Shown here: one piece after another, positions 32,278 through 44,480 of the stretch
How positions within the stretch are numbered: position 1 is the first letter of the stretch
How the letters are laid out: every line of letters starts with the position of its first letter
Program-made: the position numbers and the translations under genes
The notes under the pieces: model-generated
Database searches by the model: none
What the model saw: only the letters and a program-made list of their open reading frames with translations
What the model was told of the DNA's origin: nothing
NCBI RefSeq assembly: GCF_037126465.1
Contig: NC_088203.1
Location: 51,869,581-51,933,580 of the forward strand
Origin: Ornithodoros turicata
Lineage: Eukaryota > Arthropoda > Arachnida > Ixodida > Argasidae
Reading direction: 5' to 3'
Length of the DNA stretch: 64,000 bases

Positions 32278-33403
32278 CAGTAGAATCTCGTTAATTCGAA
32301 ATCGCTTAATTCGAACCTCCGGATAATTCGAACTCTCGTCCAAGTCCCGTCTAAAGCACATGTATTTCAATGGGGAGACACTCCCGGTAATTCAAACAGA
32401 CGAGCGTATACACCGCATAATTCGAACAAACAGCGCTCGTGCGTCAGACAGGAACGGGTCACAGCGCCCCATATCTCCCTGATTATTGACCTTCTGTACT
32501 CTTCCCATCCTCTTTCCGCATTTTGCGCTGTTCAAGGACGCTCTCCCCTCTTCACGACAGCAAGGAGTTTACGCGAACGCTTGCATTGTCCCTCTCCTCT
32601 TTCTCTCTCTCCCTCTTGAGACCCTCGTGAGGGTGGAGGAGGTGTGTGCGCGTGCCGTCACTCATTTTTATGACTTCGCGACTGTCAATATCGTTCTACA
32701 ACCCATTCAATGACATTGTTTATTTCCCTAACGTGCACCATGTCAGCAGAGATGACGGCGTGGAGACTGGGCTCTTAACTGACGCGGACATCATCGACGC
32801 CGCGTGTGCCGGCTTAGCGACGGCGGGTTCAGGCGACTCAAGTCACGAACCTGTCTCGCGATCCAGTGCCTTTACCAAGTGCATCTGATGTAGCATCGGC
32901 GCTGGATATGACAGTGCGCCATTTTTCTTCAGAGAAAAATGCGGATGCTACTCTTGAACTTGTGTCCGAGTCAAAAGCGATGCTAACAGTCCCGCTAAAA
33001 GAAACAGTTGCAAGAGCGAAATACTGACTGCTTTCAACCTTAAGTCGCTTCATAATTTCTGTAAGTGAATTCTTGTGAACATATAAGTCCTGTATTTCCT
33101 TCAAAGTCGTAACGCGCGGCCGTGACGCTCTGGGAGTTTTCTCCGCCGTATCGGGAACGTAACGACGGTAGCGGCGGAGTTCGGCAGCTGTAACGATTTT
33201 AATTACGCCAATGTAAATGCGTCTTGAAGTGACACCGGTACCGCGAACGTAAAATATGACTCGAAGTGCGTCGCGACACATCTGCATGCGCTCCCTGCGC
33301 CCAAGCCCCCTTCCAGGAGAGCGTCTCCCGTTAGTTCGAACTCCGGTTTATTCGAACAAATACCGCGGCCCCCTCGAGTTCGAATTAAAGTGCAGCTCCG
33401 CTG
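32278..33403 (+). mobile_element. Degenerate Tigger-like element
   Basis: The left end is CAGTAGAATCTCGTTAATTC after TA (32276-32277). The right end has TTCGAATTAAAG and a decayed terminus ending near 33403. Inside, the plus strand carries the transposase C-terminus in two frames: GLLTDADIIDAAC (about 32785) and then SASDVASALDMTVRHF with a helical tail ending at TGA 33027-33029. The minus-strand 149-residue frame across the same region is a shadow. Confidence 0.65.
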
Positions 33404-34059
33404 CTGTTCCGAAAGTATGAAGACGTTGTGATATTCAGAACTGTGGTCCCAACTTCATTCATAAACGCACATTGCTTTCCAAATTTCCATACTCCTTCGT
33501 GAGAAATTTGAGAAAAACTACCGGGCGGCGGTTCCACTTGTGACGCCATACTTGGAACTGCGCGGATTGGATAGCCACACCTAGCCAGCTCTGCCTGGCA
33601 ACCAGTTTGTGTTTACACTCCGTCATGGCCGCTGTATCGTGCTGAAATAGCTGTCACGAGCTATCGGGGACCTTCGCACCGTTTTATCATGTTTCTTATA
33701 AGGAATACTTCGTCTTCGAGCACGTTCTCGTTCTCAATAGCTTTGGTGGTGCTTTCTGCACGCGCAGCAAGTCCGCGCATAGTGCGCTGCCAAAGCTATT
33801 GAGAATGCGTAAGTGTACGTCACACGTTAGGTGTTAGGTCTTGTTGGTAGCATGAAGCACAGTGCGGGCACAGAATGTCCGCTCACGACGGCCGTCGTTG
33901 CACAACGAGGCCATCCTGTAAGGCTTGTTAAAGAAGACCGGCAAAACTATCTTTGAGGCTATTAACGACAGCAATTATCACGGAACACACCCAAAACACT
34001 CACCTTCGCCCATAGATCTCCGCCATCGCATCGACGATTTGGCGTCAGCCAAGCCACGA
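33404..34059. other. No gene recognised; one hairpin
   Basis: Two exact 16-base arms, TTCTCAATAGCTTTGG at 33731-33746 and its reverse complement at 33790-33805, form a hairpin with about 43 bases between. No coding sequence is supported. Confidence 0.5.
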
Positions 34060-34265
34060 GCGCGGCTAAGCCAGGACGAAGCCGGGATTGGTCAGGGTTT
34101 GCCGACCACAGGACCACCGTGCCAGGGAAGTTTAAAAAATTGTTTTCTTAAAAACTACAAACAAATGGGTGAAAGTTTTTCACATGTATGCTCCCTGTCC
34201 AGAAACGAACGTACAGCCCAAGCATGGCTCCATTCTGTCGCAGTCGAAAATCGGCGGAGCTGAGC
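34060..34265 (+). repeat. Dispersed repeat, copy A
   Basis: It contains GGGTTTGCCGACC, GGAAGTTTAAAAAATTG and TTTTCTTAAAAACTACAAAC. The minus strand at about 41670-41880 carries the same order of blocks (GGGTTTGCCGACGG, AACTAAAAAAAAAATG, TTTTCTAACAAACTACAAAC). The short frames crossing both copies are therefore repeat-derived. Confidence 0.55.
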
Positions 34266-34879
34266 TTTAACGAGAGTCCACTGTACAAGAGTGCATGTGA
34301 TACACCGGAAAATATGGTACATTCCCGGGAACGAACCTGCTACTATTGGGCTATGTCTTGGTTATACGGAATTTGTTATCTATATCCGGACAACAAGTAC
34401 GGGACCAACCTTCCAGAGCCTAGGTCATTCTGGCTCGTTTATCTGGAAAAGTGAATGTCCTCTGCCGCTGGCATGTGCTGTGTTCGCATTGTTCCTGAAA
34501 AGGGTCACATCTCACCAGGGCATTCTGTACTGTTTGACTCCCCTTTCTTCAGAGGTCACTCCTCTTTGGTGTGTGCGGGCACACGGTAGAGATGGCAGAC
34601 GATAAGAGGGAGAGGTGCCCTGTATCCACCGGGTGCAAGAAAGCCACATGTGAACGTCAATGTCAAGGCCATCTGAAAGCATTGCCTGTCTTTTGGCCTA
34701 TGCCAAAGACATTTGCAAAAAGACAAAAACATGTGCGTGGGCCCAACTTTGAGACATTACCCTTCTATGAACAGCAGGGTGAGGCAGGGGGTGCTGTGGA
34801 ATTCTGTCACACGCGTGCCTACAAATTTCAGGCAGTTCACTTCCCATGAACTTCTGAAGTCACAATATGTTTCTTGTTT
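34266..34879. other. No gene recognised
   Basis: Frames of 90-100 residues exist on + (34291-34849) but have no motif and overlap each other. Confidence 0.35.
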
Positions 34880-35017
34880 CCTTTTCTGGAGCTATACAGA
34901 GGTTTCCCAATTTTTCAATGCTTCCCCAAAGGTTTTCTTGGTTCTGCTATCCAGAAATTCGTTATCCATCCAAAAACCGATGACTCAAAAGGTGTACGGA
35001 TAATCAAGAGACAACTG
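34880..35017. mobile_element. Right end of a Tigger-like element
   Basis: The sequence has ATCCAGAAATTCGTTATCC and ends GATAATCAAGAGACAACTG followed by TA, i.e. an inverted CAGTTGTCTCTTGATTATC terminus. The left end was not located, so the element is truncated or diverged. Confidence 0.5.
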
Positions 35018-35019
35018 TA

Positions 35020-35087
35020 TAGCGAACTTTGGTTACAATGAACGTGTTTTGTGTGACGATCGAGTTCGTTATAAACAAGATTCACGG
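35020..35087. mobile_element. Very short MITE-like unit
   Basis: It is flanked by TA (35018-35019, 35088-35089). The left end GCGAACTTTGGTTACAATGAACG resembles the inverted right end GTGAATCTTGTTTATAACGAAC. It directly follows the preceding Tigger-like end. Confidence 0.4.
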
Positions 35088-35089
35088 TA

Positions 35090-38000
35090 TTTGTAGATGA
35101 GGCATTATGCAGCCACTCAAAAATGTGTGGCGCTACTATTGCATTTGAAGCATGTTATAGCCTCTCTCCTGTAGCATCAGCATTCTTGCAGCTGTTCTCA
35201 GCTGTATTTGTCCAATATGGCGACCAAGGGAGCTACTTGTCGACAGCAGTACCTGCCAGAAATAGGAACTTATAGCGCTTACTTGAGAAATTCTTCTCGT
35301 ACTTCTACAAAGCATCTCTGTCAACTCCACCCATGCACAAGAACGTAAATATGTAGAAGAATGTTCCTTGATAAGAATCCTCATTAGTCACCCACACAGC
35401 ACTGCACAACCACAAGTAGTTCCACTTCCGATGCACTGAAAAAGACGAGATGCTGTCAGAGAACATCTGTAAAAAAGTGTGCTGGTAAATGTAATTATTG
35501 TAAGTTCTTTTGCATGCTGTCAGGCATGTATAAATCTAACTAGTGGGATCACACCTTAGAGGGTGATCCCCAAATTATTTAAATTTTTGGCTGCAACGTG
35601 TTCTGCAACAAATTAACTGCGTTCCTGTGAAACAATTCGATTTGATTTGATTTGATGACACAACAAATGAGGTCTGAAAGAATGGTGGGTGGAGGTCACT
35701 GTTACAGGTGTAGAAGTGGGGTCTGAACTATTGAAGCTGCAACTGGAGCAGAAAAAGTATAATTTCGGAGGAGGTATGGAGCAGTAAAGACAGTGTTTTG
35801 GAGCACATGTGAAGTGAATTGTAGCAGAAACTGACATTCTGGGGCTCGTGCTGTGCCTCTTTTGTGTGCTTTTAGATAAAAAACGTGGCACCATTTACCA
35901 AGAATATGTCAAAATCATGCAGAAGTATGAGACATTAACTAAAATGGGTTTATTATACATGAAAATGCAACATATCAGCGTAAAAAAAATACATTTCACC
36001 TAAAAACACATAAAAGGACCACAATGACTAGAAACCAGAGCTCATGAATGCTCACATGTCATGCACTACACACGAGCTGTGCAGCATTCTTCACAAAATG
36101 GAGCTTCACCTTCAATGCCTGGTTAGAAAAAGCTGCTCATAAATGTATCACTTTTGTTGCAGCTGAAACCCTTGTGAACGACAGCTTTGTCAGAAATTCT
36201 TTCAGAACATCACAAAGCTAAAATATAGCATAAATTTGAGTAGCAACATCTTCCCATGTGTGGAGAAGGGAATTTGCAATAAATGAAAATAAGAACATAG
36301 TCTTTACTTCTAATGTGCTTTCCTGCAAATTAGTTTCAGGAATTTTTTGCTTCCAAGGTTCAATTATACCATGGCTATTTCTGTGCTTTTCTGCGTTTTC
36401 CGTAGTGCTGTTTAATAAAGTGTGACACATCAGAGCCGAAGCACTGTGTTGTGTGCAACAGATCACCGTAATACATAACATGACATGCAGTATGCATCTG
36501 TTCCTTTTACACACGGTTGACGCCGCGATGAAACAAGGTCACCGTTTGAGAATGTCACAGTTGAACCGGGTGTTTCGTTCTGGAAAGTACAACAGTCATC
36601 GCACGATGTTCTCTAACAGCTGAAAGAGCATTATTGGGACTTGCAAAACTAGATGTCACTCACCCTTGCTCATTGTTCTACGTTATGTCGAAAAGACGGA
36701 CACAAACAAACGTGACACAGCCAGAACCACATGAGAGCAACAGACAACCAACAAACAGCAACCAGCAAGCTAAATTGGCTTAGCTTGACTAACACTGGAC
36801 TGTACTGGATCAGGATTGCCAGCAAGGGACTAAAACGTGTGACAACAGCTGCACGCATGCTAACGTTGTGACTGTCTGGTGGCGGGAAAACATTTTGGCA
36901 TAGTTTTTTCTCCCAGGCGTAAGTTGGCACAAGAAATGCAATGCAGCACGGCAAGGTACAATTGGCACAGAACTTTTACCCCTGCCTTTTGTGCATGGGT
37001 GAGGCCGCTGTTCCACACACCTTTCAGAAATCCTCGATTCTTGGAAAGAGAACATCATGACGGTTTTGTTTTCACACACAGGTGTTAGCTTCCTAGCGAT
37101 CTAAGCAGTATCTGAATATCCATGCATGCCCAACAAACCTTCACTGTGTCCTATTCACTCATCCAAAGAATAGCCTTACAAAACGCCATTTTTACATCCA
37201 TTTTACCCCTTAGTTTTCTCCCCATTTTTGGTACATCAGTTCCTTGCAGGGAGAGGCAGATGTTGTGTGTGTTTATTACATTCAAACAGTGGTAGGGAAC
37301 ACAAAACGATAAAGATATAAATGCGATGAATGACACACACCTCTCTGTGGTGAGCTGTGTTCAAACTACGAGAATGTACCGCGAGATAATCAGGTGTACC
37401 TGCCTAATCATGAAGGATGTGATGCGATATTCGTCTCTATATAGTCTGTGACAAAGAATTGTAAGGGCAAAGTGATGAAAATGTGGTTGAAAAAAAAACA
37501 GAAAGATATGAATTTCTGATATCTGCTGGAATGATATGCAAGACAGATAAGTCAACATCTGACAACACTGAACTTTAAATGCAGAGCTACTGTGTTGCCT
37601 TTATTCAGTAAGTTTCCATCATTATATTAGTGCAAATAGAAGCTAATTATTTATTGTTGCCTCGTATACATTTTAGCACGTTAAGAAAACATTTCAAGGA
37701 TAGTCAATTGCATGATGAAAATGTGGTTGAGAAAGGTTGACTTCCTACATATGGACAGTCGTTGAATGGGAAGGAAACGCCGTTCCCTTTGACCCCGTCT
37801 GACCATTGTGCCTCTGCCATTCACGTGTACACACAGTGATTTTGTTTCTTGGATTTCAAACGTGCTCAAGCCCTAGATGAGCCCAGGGATGAAAGGTAAG
37901 CAAACAAACATTTGATGCATATCACTGACCCACAGCCTAGACCATTAAACATATCCCCCATTAACTTTCCATACGTTTAATACTGCCACATAACAGTGTG

Positions 38001-39189
38001 CGCAACTGAAGTACGTCTTCTCATACAGTAGGTAACTTATTACCTCACATGATGTGGTTCATGTGCTGTCTGTATCATGTTCCAAGCAGTGTGCTGTTGT
38101 AATATTCAAACGCGTCTGATGTCTAATGCACTAATCTGCATAAACAGGATCCCTGTGCCTTGCTCCCCCAATTTCGTCTCACGTCACGCATCATCACATG
38201 TCAACGCATGTTATGCAAACACATTTTATTTTGTAGGTGTCTCTGCGAATACCCTGACATTTCCCCACATTTCCAAGCATGGATAGTACGAAAAAATGTG
38301 TTTCGTTATGCATATATTTGCATGCTTTTGCAGAATTTGTAAAAGTACATATGGCAGCACATATCTGCATGTCTTCATCCATGTTTACTTGTTTGTACTG
38401 CATAATTTTTGCTCTGCTGTTCTCGGGTTTCCTGCCTGGTTGAGCTCTGACACACACACTTTTCTAGGAGAGCTTATGGACACACACACAGGTTCAGTGC
38501 TAGGGGTGTGCGGGGCCTGAGGCAAAGGCACATCGCGGAGCCTGTTTCACACCAGCAGTAATGAAAATATAAGAAATTATAAGATTTTCGCAGTGGGAGA
38601 TTTTAGCAGCATGGCAAATGGCAGCAGGAGAGAAGAGTGCGAAATCCTCGGTATAGCTTGCAGGGTTGGCGGGTGTTTCTTAAAAGTGGGACTTTTTCTC
38701 ATCACATGACAGAATGGCACATAACACATTCTTCTCTCATTTCTGTTTTAGTCGAAGATCGCGCGTGCGATTAAGTGCATACTTGATAGTTTTAAAAAAG
38801 TAATCCCTGGTTGAGGGCTTCGTGTGCGGGGCCTATGCAAGCGCTGGGCCTAAGGCGGTCGCCTTACTCGCCTACCCCTATCGTCAGCCCTGGACACACA
38901 GCTGCATGAGTAACCGGAGCGCCTCTGGTTTTAAACAGTCTGCAGGTGATGCAAAGTCTGCTAACGCTTCACCACAACGCTTTCTTTAACTGCGACTCGC
39001 TGCTTGCTTCTGAGCTGTTACAATGAACTGTGCAATGGCAGGCGACATTACGACGCCACTCCAGGGTCAGACGCTGCAGCAGCACGTCTCCCTTTCCCGC
39101 TCACACTTTCTAGTTCACTCCACAATATAAGTGAGCAGGCAGAATACGGAAGAGCTCTCTTCACTTGGTTTGTGCTCCCTGTGTAAGGT
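35090..39189. other. Long stretch without recognised genes
   Basis: Only short, overlapping open frames without motifs occur. Notable details are a GATTT microsatellite at about 35640-35656 and GATGAAAATGTGGTTGA appearing at both 37473 and 37713. Confidence 0.45.
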
Positions 39190-39870
39190 GTGGCTATGCT
39201 GAAAACGATGGCTTCACGTCTGAAACAGTTGGCAGTTGAATTCAAAGGCACATTCAAGAAGGACGGATCCGTCTTGTTTTGTGTGGCATGCGAGAAAGCT
39301 GTAAATGCTGACAGACGTTTTCTCGTTCATAAGCACTTGAAGGCAGTGAAGCACCAAGAGGCCTGTCAACGAAAGCCAGGTTGCATACAGCAACTTATGG
39401 ACCAAAATGCACCCTCTACGTCCAAATGTTCTGATTTTGTGATGGACCTTTGTAGGGCCTTCTGTGTTGCAAATATTCCCTTTTAGAAGCTGGAAATCGT
39501 TGAGGTACGGGTATTCTTTGAGAAGTAGACAGGTCGGCAAATGCCTCACGAATCGACAACATGAAACGACTACCTGCATCGTTGCTATCAGCCTACCCTA
39601 CAAAACATCCTTGAGAATCTGAATTCACAAAAAAGTGTGGATATCCATAGATGAAACAACGTAGGCTTCAGGACGCTGCGTAGCCTGTGCTGTCGTCGGA
39701 TCACTTGGGCTGGACACATGTGGAAAAAGTTACCTACTGACAGTCTAAGTGCTTCCAAAGGTCAATCATTCAACAGTGGCACAGCAATTCGTAGATTGTG
39801 TTCAGATGCTCAACGAGTATGTGGATGCAAATGACGTGCTGCTTTTTGTTACGGATGCTGCTCACAGAAT
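39190..39870 (+). pseudogene. hAT-like transposase N-terminal fragment
   Basis: The frame reads GSVLFCVACEKAVNADRRF, then HLKAVKHQEACQ, a CxxC...HxxxxxH (BED-like) zinc finger, followed by SDFVMDLCRAFCVANIPF. After stops and frame changes LQNILENL and VDIHR remain, and a later frame has VNHSTVAQQFVDC and DVLLFVTDAAHRM, corresponding to the first part of a hAT-type RNase H fold. Similarity ends near 39870, where minus-strand non-LTR sequence starts. These proteins bind and cut DNA; this copy lacks the rest of the catalytic domain. Confidence 0.65.
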
Positions 39871-41665
39871 GTTCTTCAAGGAAACTAGACAAGTGACAGT
39901 AAACTATGTGCTTGAAAATCTTCGAACAACTTGACAGCAATAAAATAGGTCGATAATCTTTGACGGATGACGCCTGGGTTTTTTTCGGAATTTGAATAAC
40001 TTTCGCAAGTTTCCAAGCACGAGGAATGCGCCCTGATTCATATACTTTCTGATATATCAACTATAAGTAAAGTGAAACCCACCCTGCGTACCGCCTCAAG
40101 AAACCGTTTGGAATCCCATCAGGTTGTTCAGTCTTTTTTACGTTTAGACTGAGTAAAAGGGATAAGATGCCAGGAGAGCTGAAGACCACATCTGGGATTG
40201 GAGGAATTACCTTGCCAACACTATAAGGTAGGCTCGTATTTCCATCAACAGAGTAAACTGAGACGAAATGATCATTAAACGAATCTGCAGTGTGACTCAC
40301 ACTCGAGGCCGGTAAAACAGTACCTCACCAATAAGGATTAATATGCCGCCTGAACTTTTGTGGAGAACTAACCACGAAGCCACGCAGGTGTCAGTATAAA
40401 ATTATTATTGCGTATAGTGTCACGAAGCTTTCTCAGTTCTAGAACACCTTCGGTATCAGAGTGACCCGTTTTAGTTAACCTATTTATGCGACACTTAATG
40501 TGGATAACCTCACGCGTAATCCATGGCCTCCTTCTTCCTCTCGTTTCTTCCGCAAAGGAACATGGGATCCCAAACAGGACATTACAATGTCAATGAACAT
40601 CAACCAGACCCCATCGCTGTCAATCTCGGCTACCATTGCAAAACCTATCAAATTCTAAGGCGAAGTGATCAATGATCACAGTGTCATCGTCTCTTTCAAA
40701 ATCATAAAAAGATACATATCTGTTTGAATCCTTTCTAGATGGTGACAGACAGCAATTAAACAGGACAGTTTTGTGGTCAGAAAGGTCGTCCACAATATCA
40801 CAACAAAAATCAGTCAACGGTCGATTGACAAAAACCAGGTCAAGAATGGAAGATGTCATTGATGTAACTCTAGTTGGCTAGGACACTACTTGTTGTAAAT
40901 TGAATTTCTAAGCAAAGTCAATCAACGCATCAGCACTATGCTTACCCTTACAGGTGCCTTTAGTAAGAGACTTCCAGTCAACACCAGCTAAGTTAAAGTC
41001 ACCGCATACAATTATTTTGTGGTTGTCCTTGAAAATAGTGCTCATTTAGTTATCTAACGATTCCAGCATGGATACATCAGCATTTGGGGGCCTGTAAACA
41101 ACTCCAACAATCACTTTTCCAACTGCTGTATTTAGTTTACACCAAACACTTTCGAAATTGGGATGAGGAAGGACAGAAAAGTCCAAGTTTTTCTTTAACA
41201 ACAACGCAACACCCCCGCTCCGATATACTCCTTTCCTAACAACTACATATTCATCAGAAAATATCTCATCGGAGCCAATATCATCAGAGAGCCAGGTTTC
41301 CGTGATAGCCACAATGTCTGCATCTCGTTTAATAAGCATTGCTTCAATATCTGTTTTTTTTTATTAAGACACTTCTCGCATTGAAACATAATATAGACAG
41401 CGGCATAGATTCATTTAGTTTTTTGCAGCACGTGGTCTTGGTGACATTTCTTTGACACTGTTTGTTTGAGGATGAAACGTGTACTGCTTATCACCTATGA
41501 CAAGCTTATGAAACCGTAGCTGGTACCGTTCATTTTGTTGTTTAGCAAACCTGACAAGTTCACCGCGGGCTTTCCGGACACCGGCAGAAAAATCCTCATT
41601 AATGTAAAAATTAGTTCCCCGCAGTTTACTAGAATTAGATAAAATAGCATCCTTAAAGGTCAGAT
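39870..41665 (-). pseudogene. Non-LTR retrotransposon (ORF1 end, endonuclease, RT start)
   Basis: On the minus strand, 41665-41415 encodes KLRGTNFYINEDFSAGVRK, the C-terminal domain of an RRM-type ORF1 protein. Next come the endonuclease pieces DIVAITETWLSDD (41339-41046) and SILDLVFVNRPL with LSDHKTVLF (40859-40620), then the RT linker and MSHTADSFNDHFVSVY (40300), and RT motifs PRAWKLAKVIQIPKK and DYRPILLLSSCSKI (40060-39900). Order and orientation are those of a CR1/L2-like element. Several stops and frame breaks are present. It ends inside the RT, so the 3' part is missing, which is unusual because target-primed copies normally lose the 5' end. Confidence 0.85.
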
Positions 41666-41669
41666 ATGC

Positions 41670-41880
41670 CGATTTTGAAGTACAGAGATGAGTACAGAAC
41701 TGAGCGATACTCGCGTTGTGTTCATTAGCGAACACTGAATATGTGTGCGAAATATCTTGGTCTAACTGTTTGTAGTTTGTTAGAAAACATTTTTTTTTTA
41801 GTTTCCCCGCCCACCTGCCCGACCGTCGGCAAACCCAGCGGACGGGCACACCGACGTCACTGCTCTAGGTTTATCTGTCT
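41670..41880 (-). repeat. Dispersed repeat, copy B
   Basis: The minus-strand sequence matches the block order at 34060-34265. It lies directly upstream of the ORF1 fragment and artificially extends its open frame. Confidence 0.55.
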
Positions 41881-42076
41881 TTGGCTTGGCATGGACTCTT
41901 GTCTTGGCCGCTTGGCTTCCTTGGTTTCATTCTCTGTGCATCGTACATTTACAAACAGCTGTTTGTTATTGCCAAGCGAGAAACAAAGCATGTGAACATT
42001 TCTTCGGCACGACATTGTTTGGAAACCGCACTTCCTCGTGCTGACCTTGCCTTTTGTGAGCTGAAGCAATATGATA

Positions 42077-43030
42077 CAGTTGAACCTCTATATAACGAAT
42101 TTGTAAATGCTGACTCTTTGTTTCGTTAAATCGAGATATTCGTTAAATGGAACACGCAAAGTTAAACAAACATGGCTGCTGCACTACCAGCGCCGCGCGT
42201 TCTGCAAAACGTCATTTGTCATAAAACAGGTACTAAGGTAAGAAGGGCACAAAATATCAAGCTTTATTCGTTACATAATGCTAGATAACGCATAATTTGT
42301 GCACAATGTCACTCTGAGCGTTCATAACCTTCGTAACTCCGGATGAACCTCGACTGCTTTCTCCTACGCGCTCGCGTATCGAAGTTTCTTGGTTGGTTCA
42401 CTTGCACTCATGACGTCCGGAAAGAACAATAGTACACCGCCGAAAAGAACGAGAAATGGGTACATGTCACGTAGACGTCTGCGCCGATGGAACCTTGAAC
42501 GGCAGCGGCATCATGCCCATTTTACCACCGTCAGAATTAGCGGCGCGAACAAAAACAAGTAATGGGCACAAAACCGCAACGTACTGTCGTCGTCATGAAC
42601 ACAAGCAGATTAGACTTCGCGAGATGTCAGCAAAAAATGCCAGCAATGCATGTGTTCTTGTCCGAAAACGGGTGTGAAGACACCCTCGCGCCGGTTTTGA
42701 AACAGCGTCGGTGCACCGATTACCGGCGGAGGCGACGCACATGTCGGCACATTCGTGCCTCCAGCACGTGACAACTGAAGTAACCAACAAAAACTCGCGT
42801 AAGGACAACGGAGAGAGAAAGTTTCTCCTCCTTTTCTTTGTGGTCAAGGGGAAAGACACGCGCAGAAGAGCCCAGGGACTTCGTTAAATAGAGGTGACCA
42901 AATGAACGTATTTCGTTAAATCGAGCTCAAAAATACATTGGCGTCTATGGGGACGTGCTCGTGCAATGGAAATTTTTCATTACACAGAGGATTTCGTTAA
43001 ATCGACGTTCGTTATTAAGAGGTTCAACTG
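42077..43030. mobile_element. 954-bp Tigger-like element
   Basis: TIRs CAGTTGAACCTCTATATAAC and, inverted, CAGTTGAACCTCTTAATAAC lie between TA dinucleotides (42075-42076, 43031-43032). The ends repeat TTTCGTTAAAT. Inside at about 42411 a frame starts MTSGKNNSTPPKRTRNGY, reminiscent of a Tigger N-terminus, but no catalytic domain follows. Confidence 0.85.
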
Positions 43031-43032
43031 TA

Positions 43033-43892
43033 CATGATATGTCATGGCGAAGTTGTCAAGATGCGACGGTGCTACGCTGTTAGAACAATTCATTGGAGCA
43101 TTCAAGTGTTACCTATTACAGGTTGCCTAAAGAGCAAGCTGTGCGAAGTCTATTGGCTGACAGCAACTATCTGACTTCCACTCGACGGATTTCCTCCACA
43201 AATTTTATCCTAGGTTACGCGTGACTCCAGAAGCAATTTGGAATCTCAGCACGAAATCGTCCTAAGTGAGATGCCAGACACACAGATTTTGAGCATGCCA
43301 CGGAGGATCAAGGCAAAAAACGAGAGCAAAAGGTAAGTCGAGGCTCAGATATAAAAATAGTAAGCTTCATGAATCGATTGTTCAGCTGTCCTACTGAGCT
43401 TCCCCTAATATAGCCACGACTAACAACACAACAGTGTTGATAATCTAACTTGTCAATTACCACAGGTGCACGCTGAAGGCGGAAATGAATAGCAGGGTCT
43501 GGCTTGCATCTGGTGCATGAAGAAATTGCTGACACGTTAGTTGCAGTCTAGCTGCCACCAACAGGTGTGACAATGTGATGTTATAATTTGAGTATTCACC
43601 TATATTCCACTTTTCATTGGTGCTCTCATGCAGACATCTTCGCACCACTCTTAAATCTGACCCGAAATACCGAACAGCCCAATTTTTAACCATTTTCGAT
43701 GTTCTACCCTCAACATTACAACCTCTGCTTTCAGGGTGTAAAACAAAGGTCGCCATTCCAATTGACTGCTATTCAAGCACTTTTGCTGTCCGAACACTGG
43801 TTCCTGTGAATGGGGGTACAAGCTTCACTGTCTGATATAGAAGGTACGTATCATAGTACGTAGCAGAGCAATGTGCAAGTATCCTGCGATAG
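43033..43892. other. No gene recognised
   Basis: Opposing frames at 43457-43835 have no motif. Nothing else is supported. Confidence 0.35.
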
Positions 43893-44480
43893 AGATTCAC
43901 AACAAAAAGAAGACAGTTGAGAGCATCGAAATTTTAATGAGACGAGACTTTCATGCAGAAGGCTTCACTACTTCTGGTCTAACATGAAGTTAAAGAAAAG
44001 AAGAATATATAAGACATGTTGTAAGGTAGAGAGTGAGGGTTGGTGCGAACATACAAATAAAAATAAAAACATAAATAATAAAATAAGGGGGTAAAACTCC
44101 ATCAGTTTCAAGCCGGCAAGGGACGAGTTGACAAGACACTGTAGCACGGTTTCCCTGAATGTGTCGCCCGTGAACACCTTTTGTGCCAAATACTAGCCTG
44201 ACCACTGTGGTCATTTATGTATTATGCTACACAATTCATCCCTTGTCTGTTTGAAACTGATGGAGTTGTACCCCATTTTTATTTTATTATATATGTTTTT
44301 ATTTTTATTTTTATGTTTGCACCAACCCTCACTCTCTACCTTACAACATGTCTTATATATTCTTCTTTTCTTTAACTTCATGTTAGACCAGAAGTAGTGC
44401 AGCCTTCTGCGTGAAAGTCTCGTCTCATTAAAATTTAGATGCTCTCAACTGTCTTCTTTCTGTTGTGCAAAATCATTATA
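43893..44480. repeat. Large foldback with ~240-bp arms
   Basis: The left arm (about 43893-44133) and the right arm (about 44228-44480) are imperfect reverse complements: AAGAAGACAGTTGAGAGCAT, CATGAAGTTAAAG, AAGGTAGAGAGTGAGGGTTGG and CTCCATCAGTTTCAA each recur inverted. The spacer is about 95 bp. The arm sequence resembles terminal repeats of Penelope-like elements as I remember them, which can occur inverted, but this is not proven. A transcript would fold into a long hairpin. Confidence 0.8.

Noticed and set aside
32838..33287. 149-residue minus-strand frame
   Set aside because: The plus strand carries the Tigger C-terminus in this region; the minus frame has no motif.
39749..39934. Independent short gene on the plus strand
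   Set aside because: Its first part matches the hAT-like transposase upstream and its last part lies over the minus-strand RT, so it is a junction artefact.
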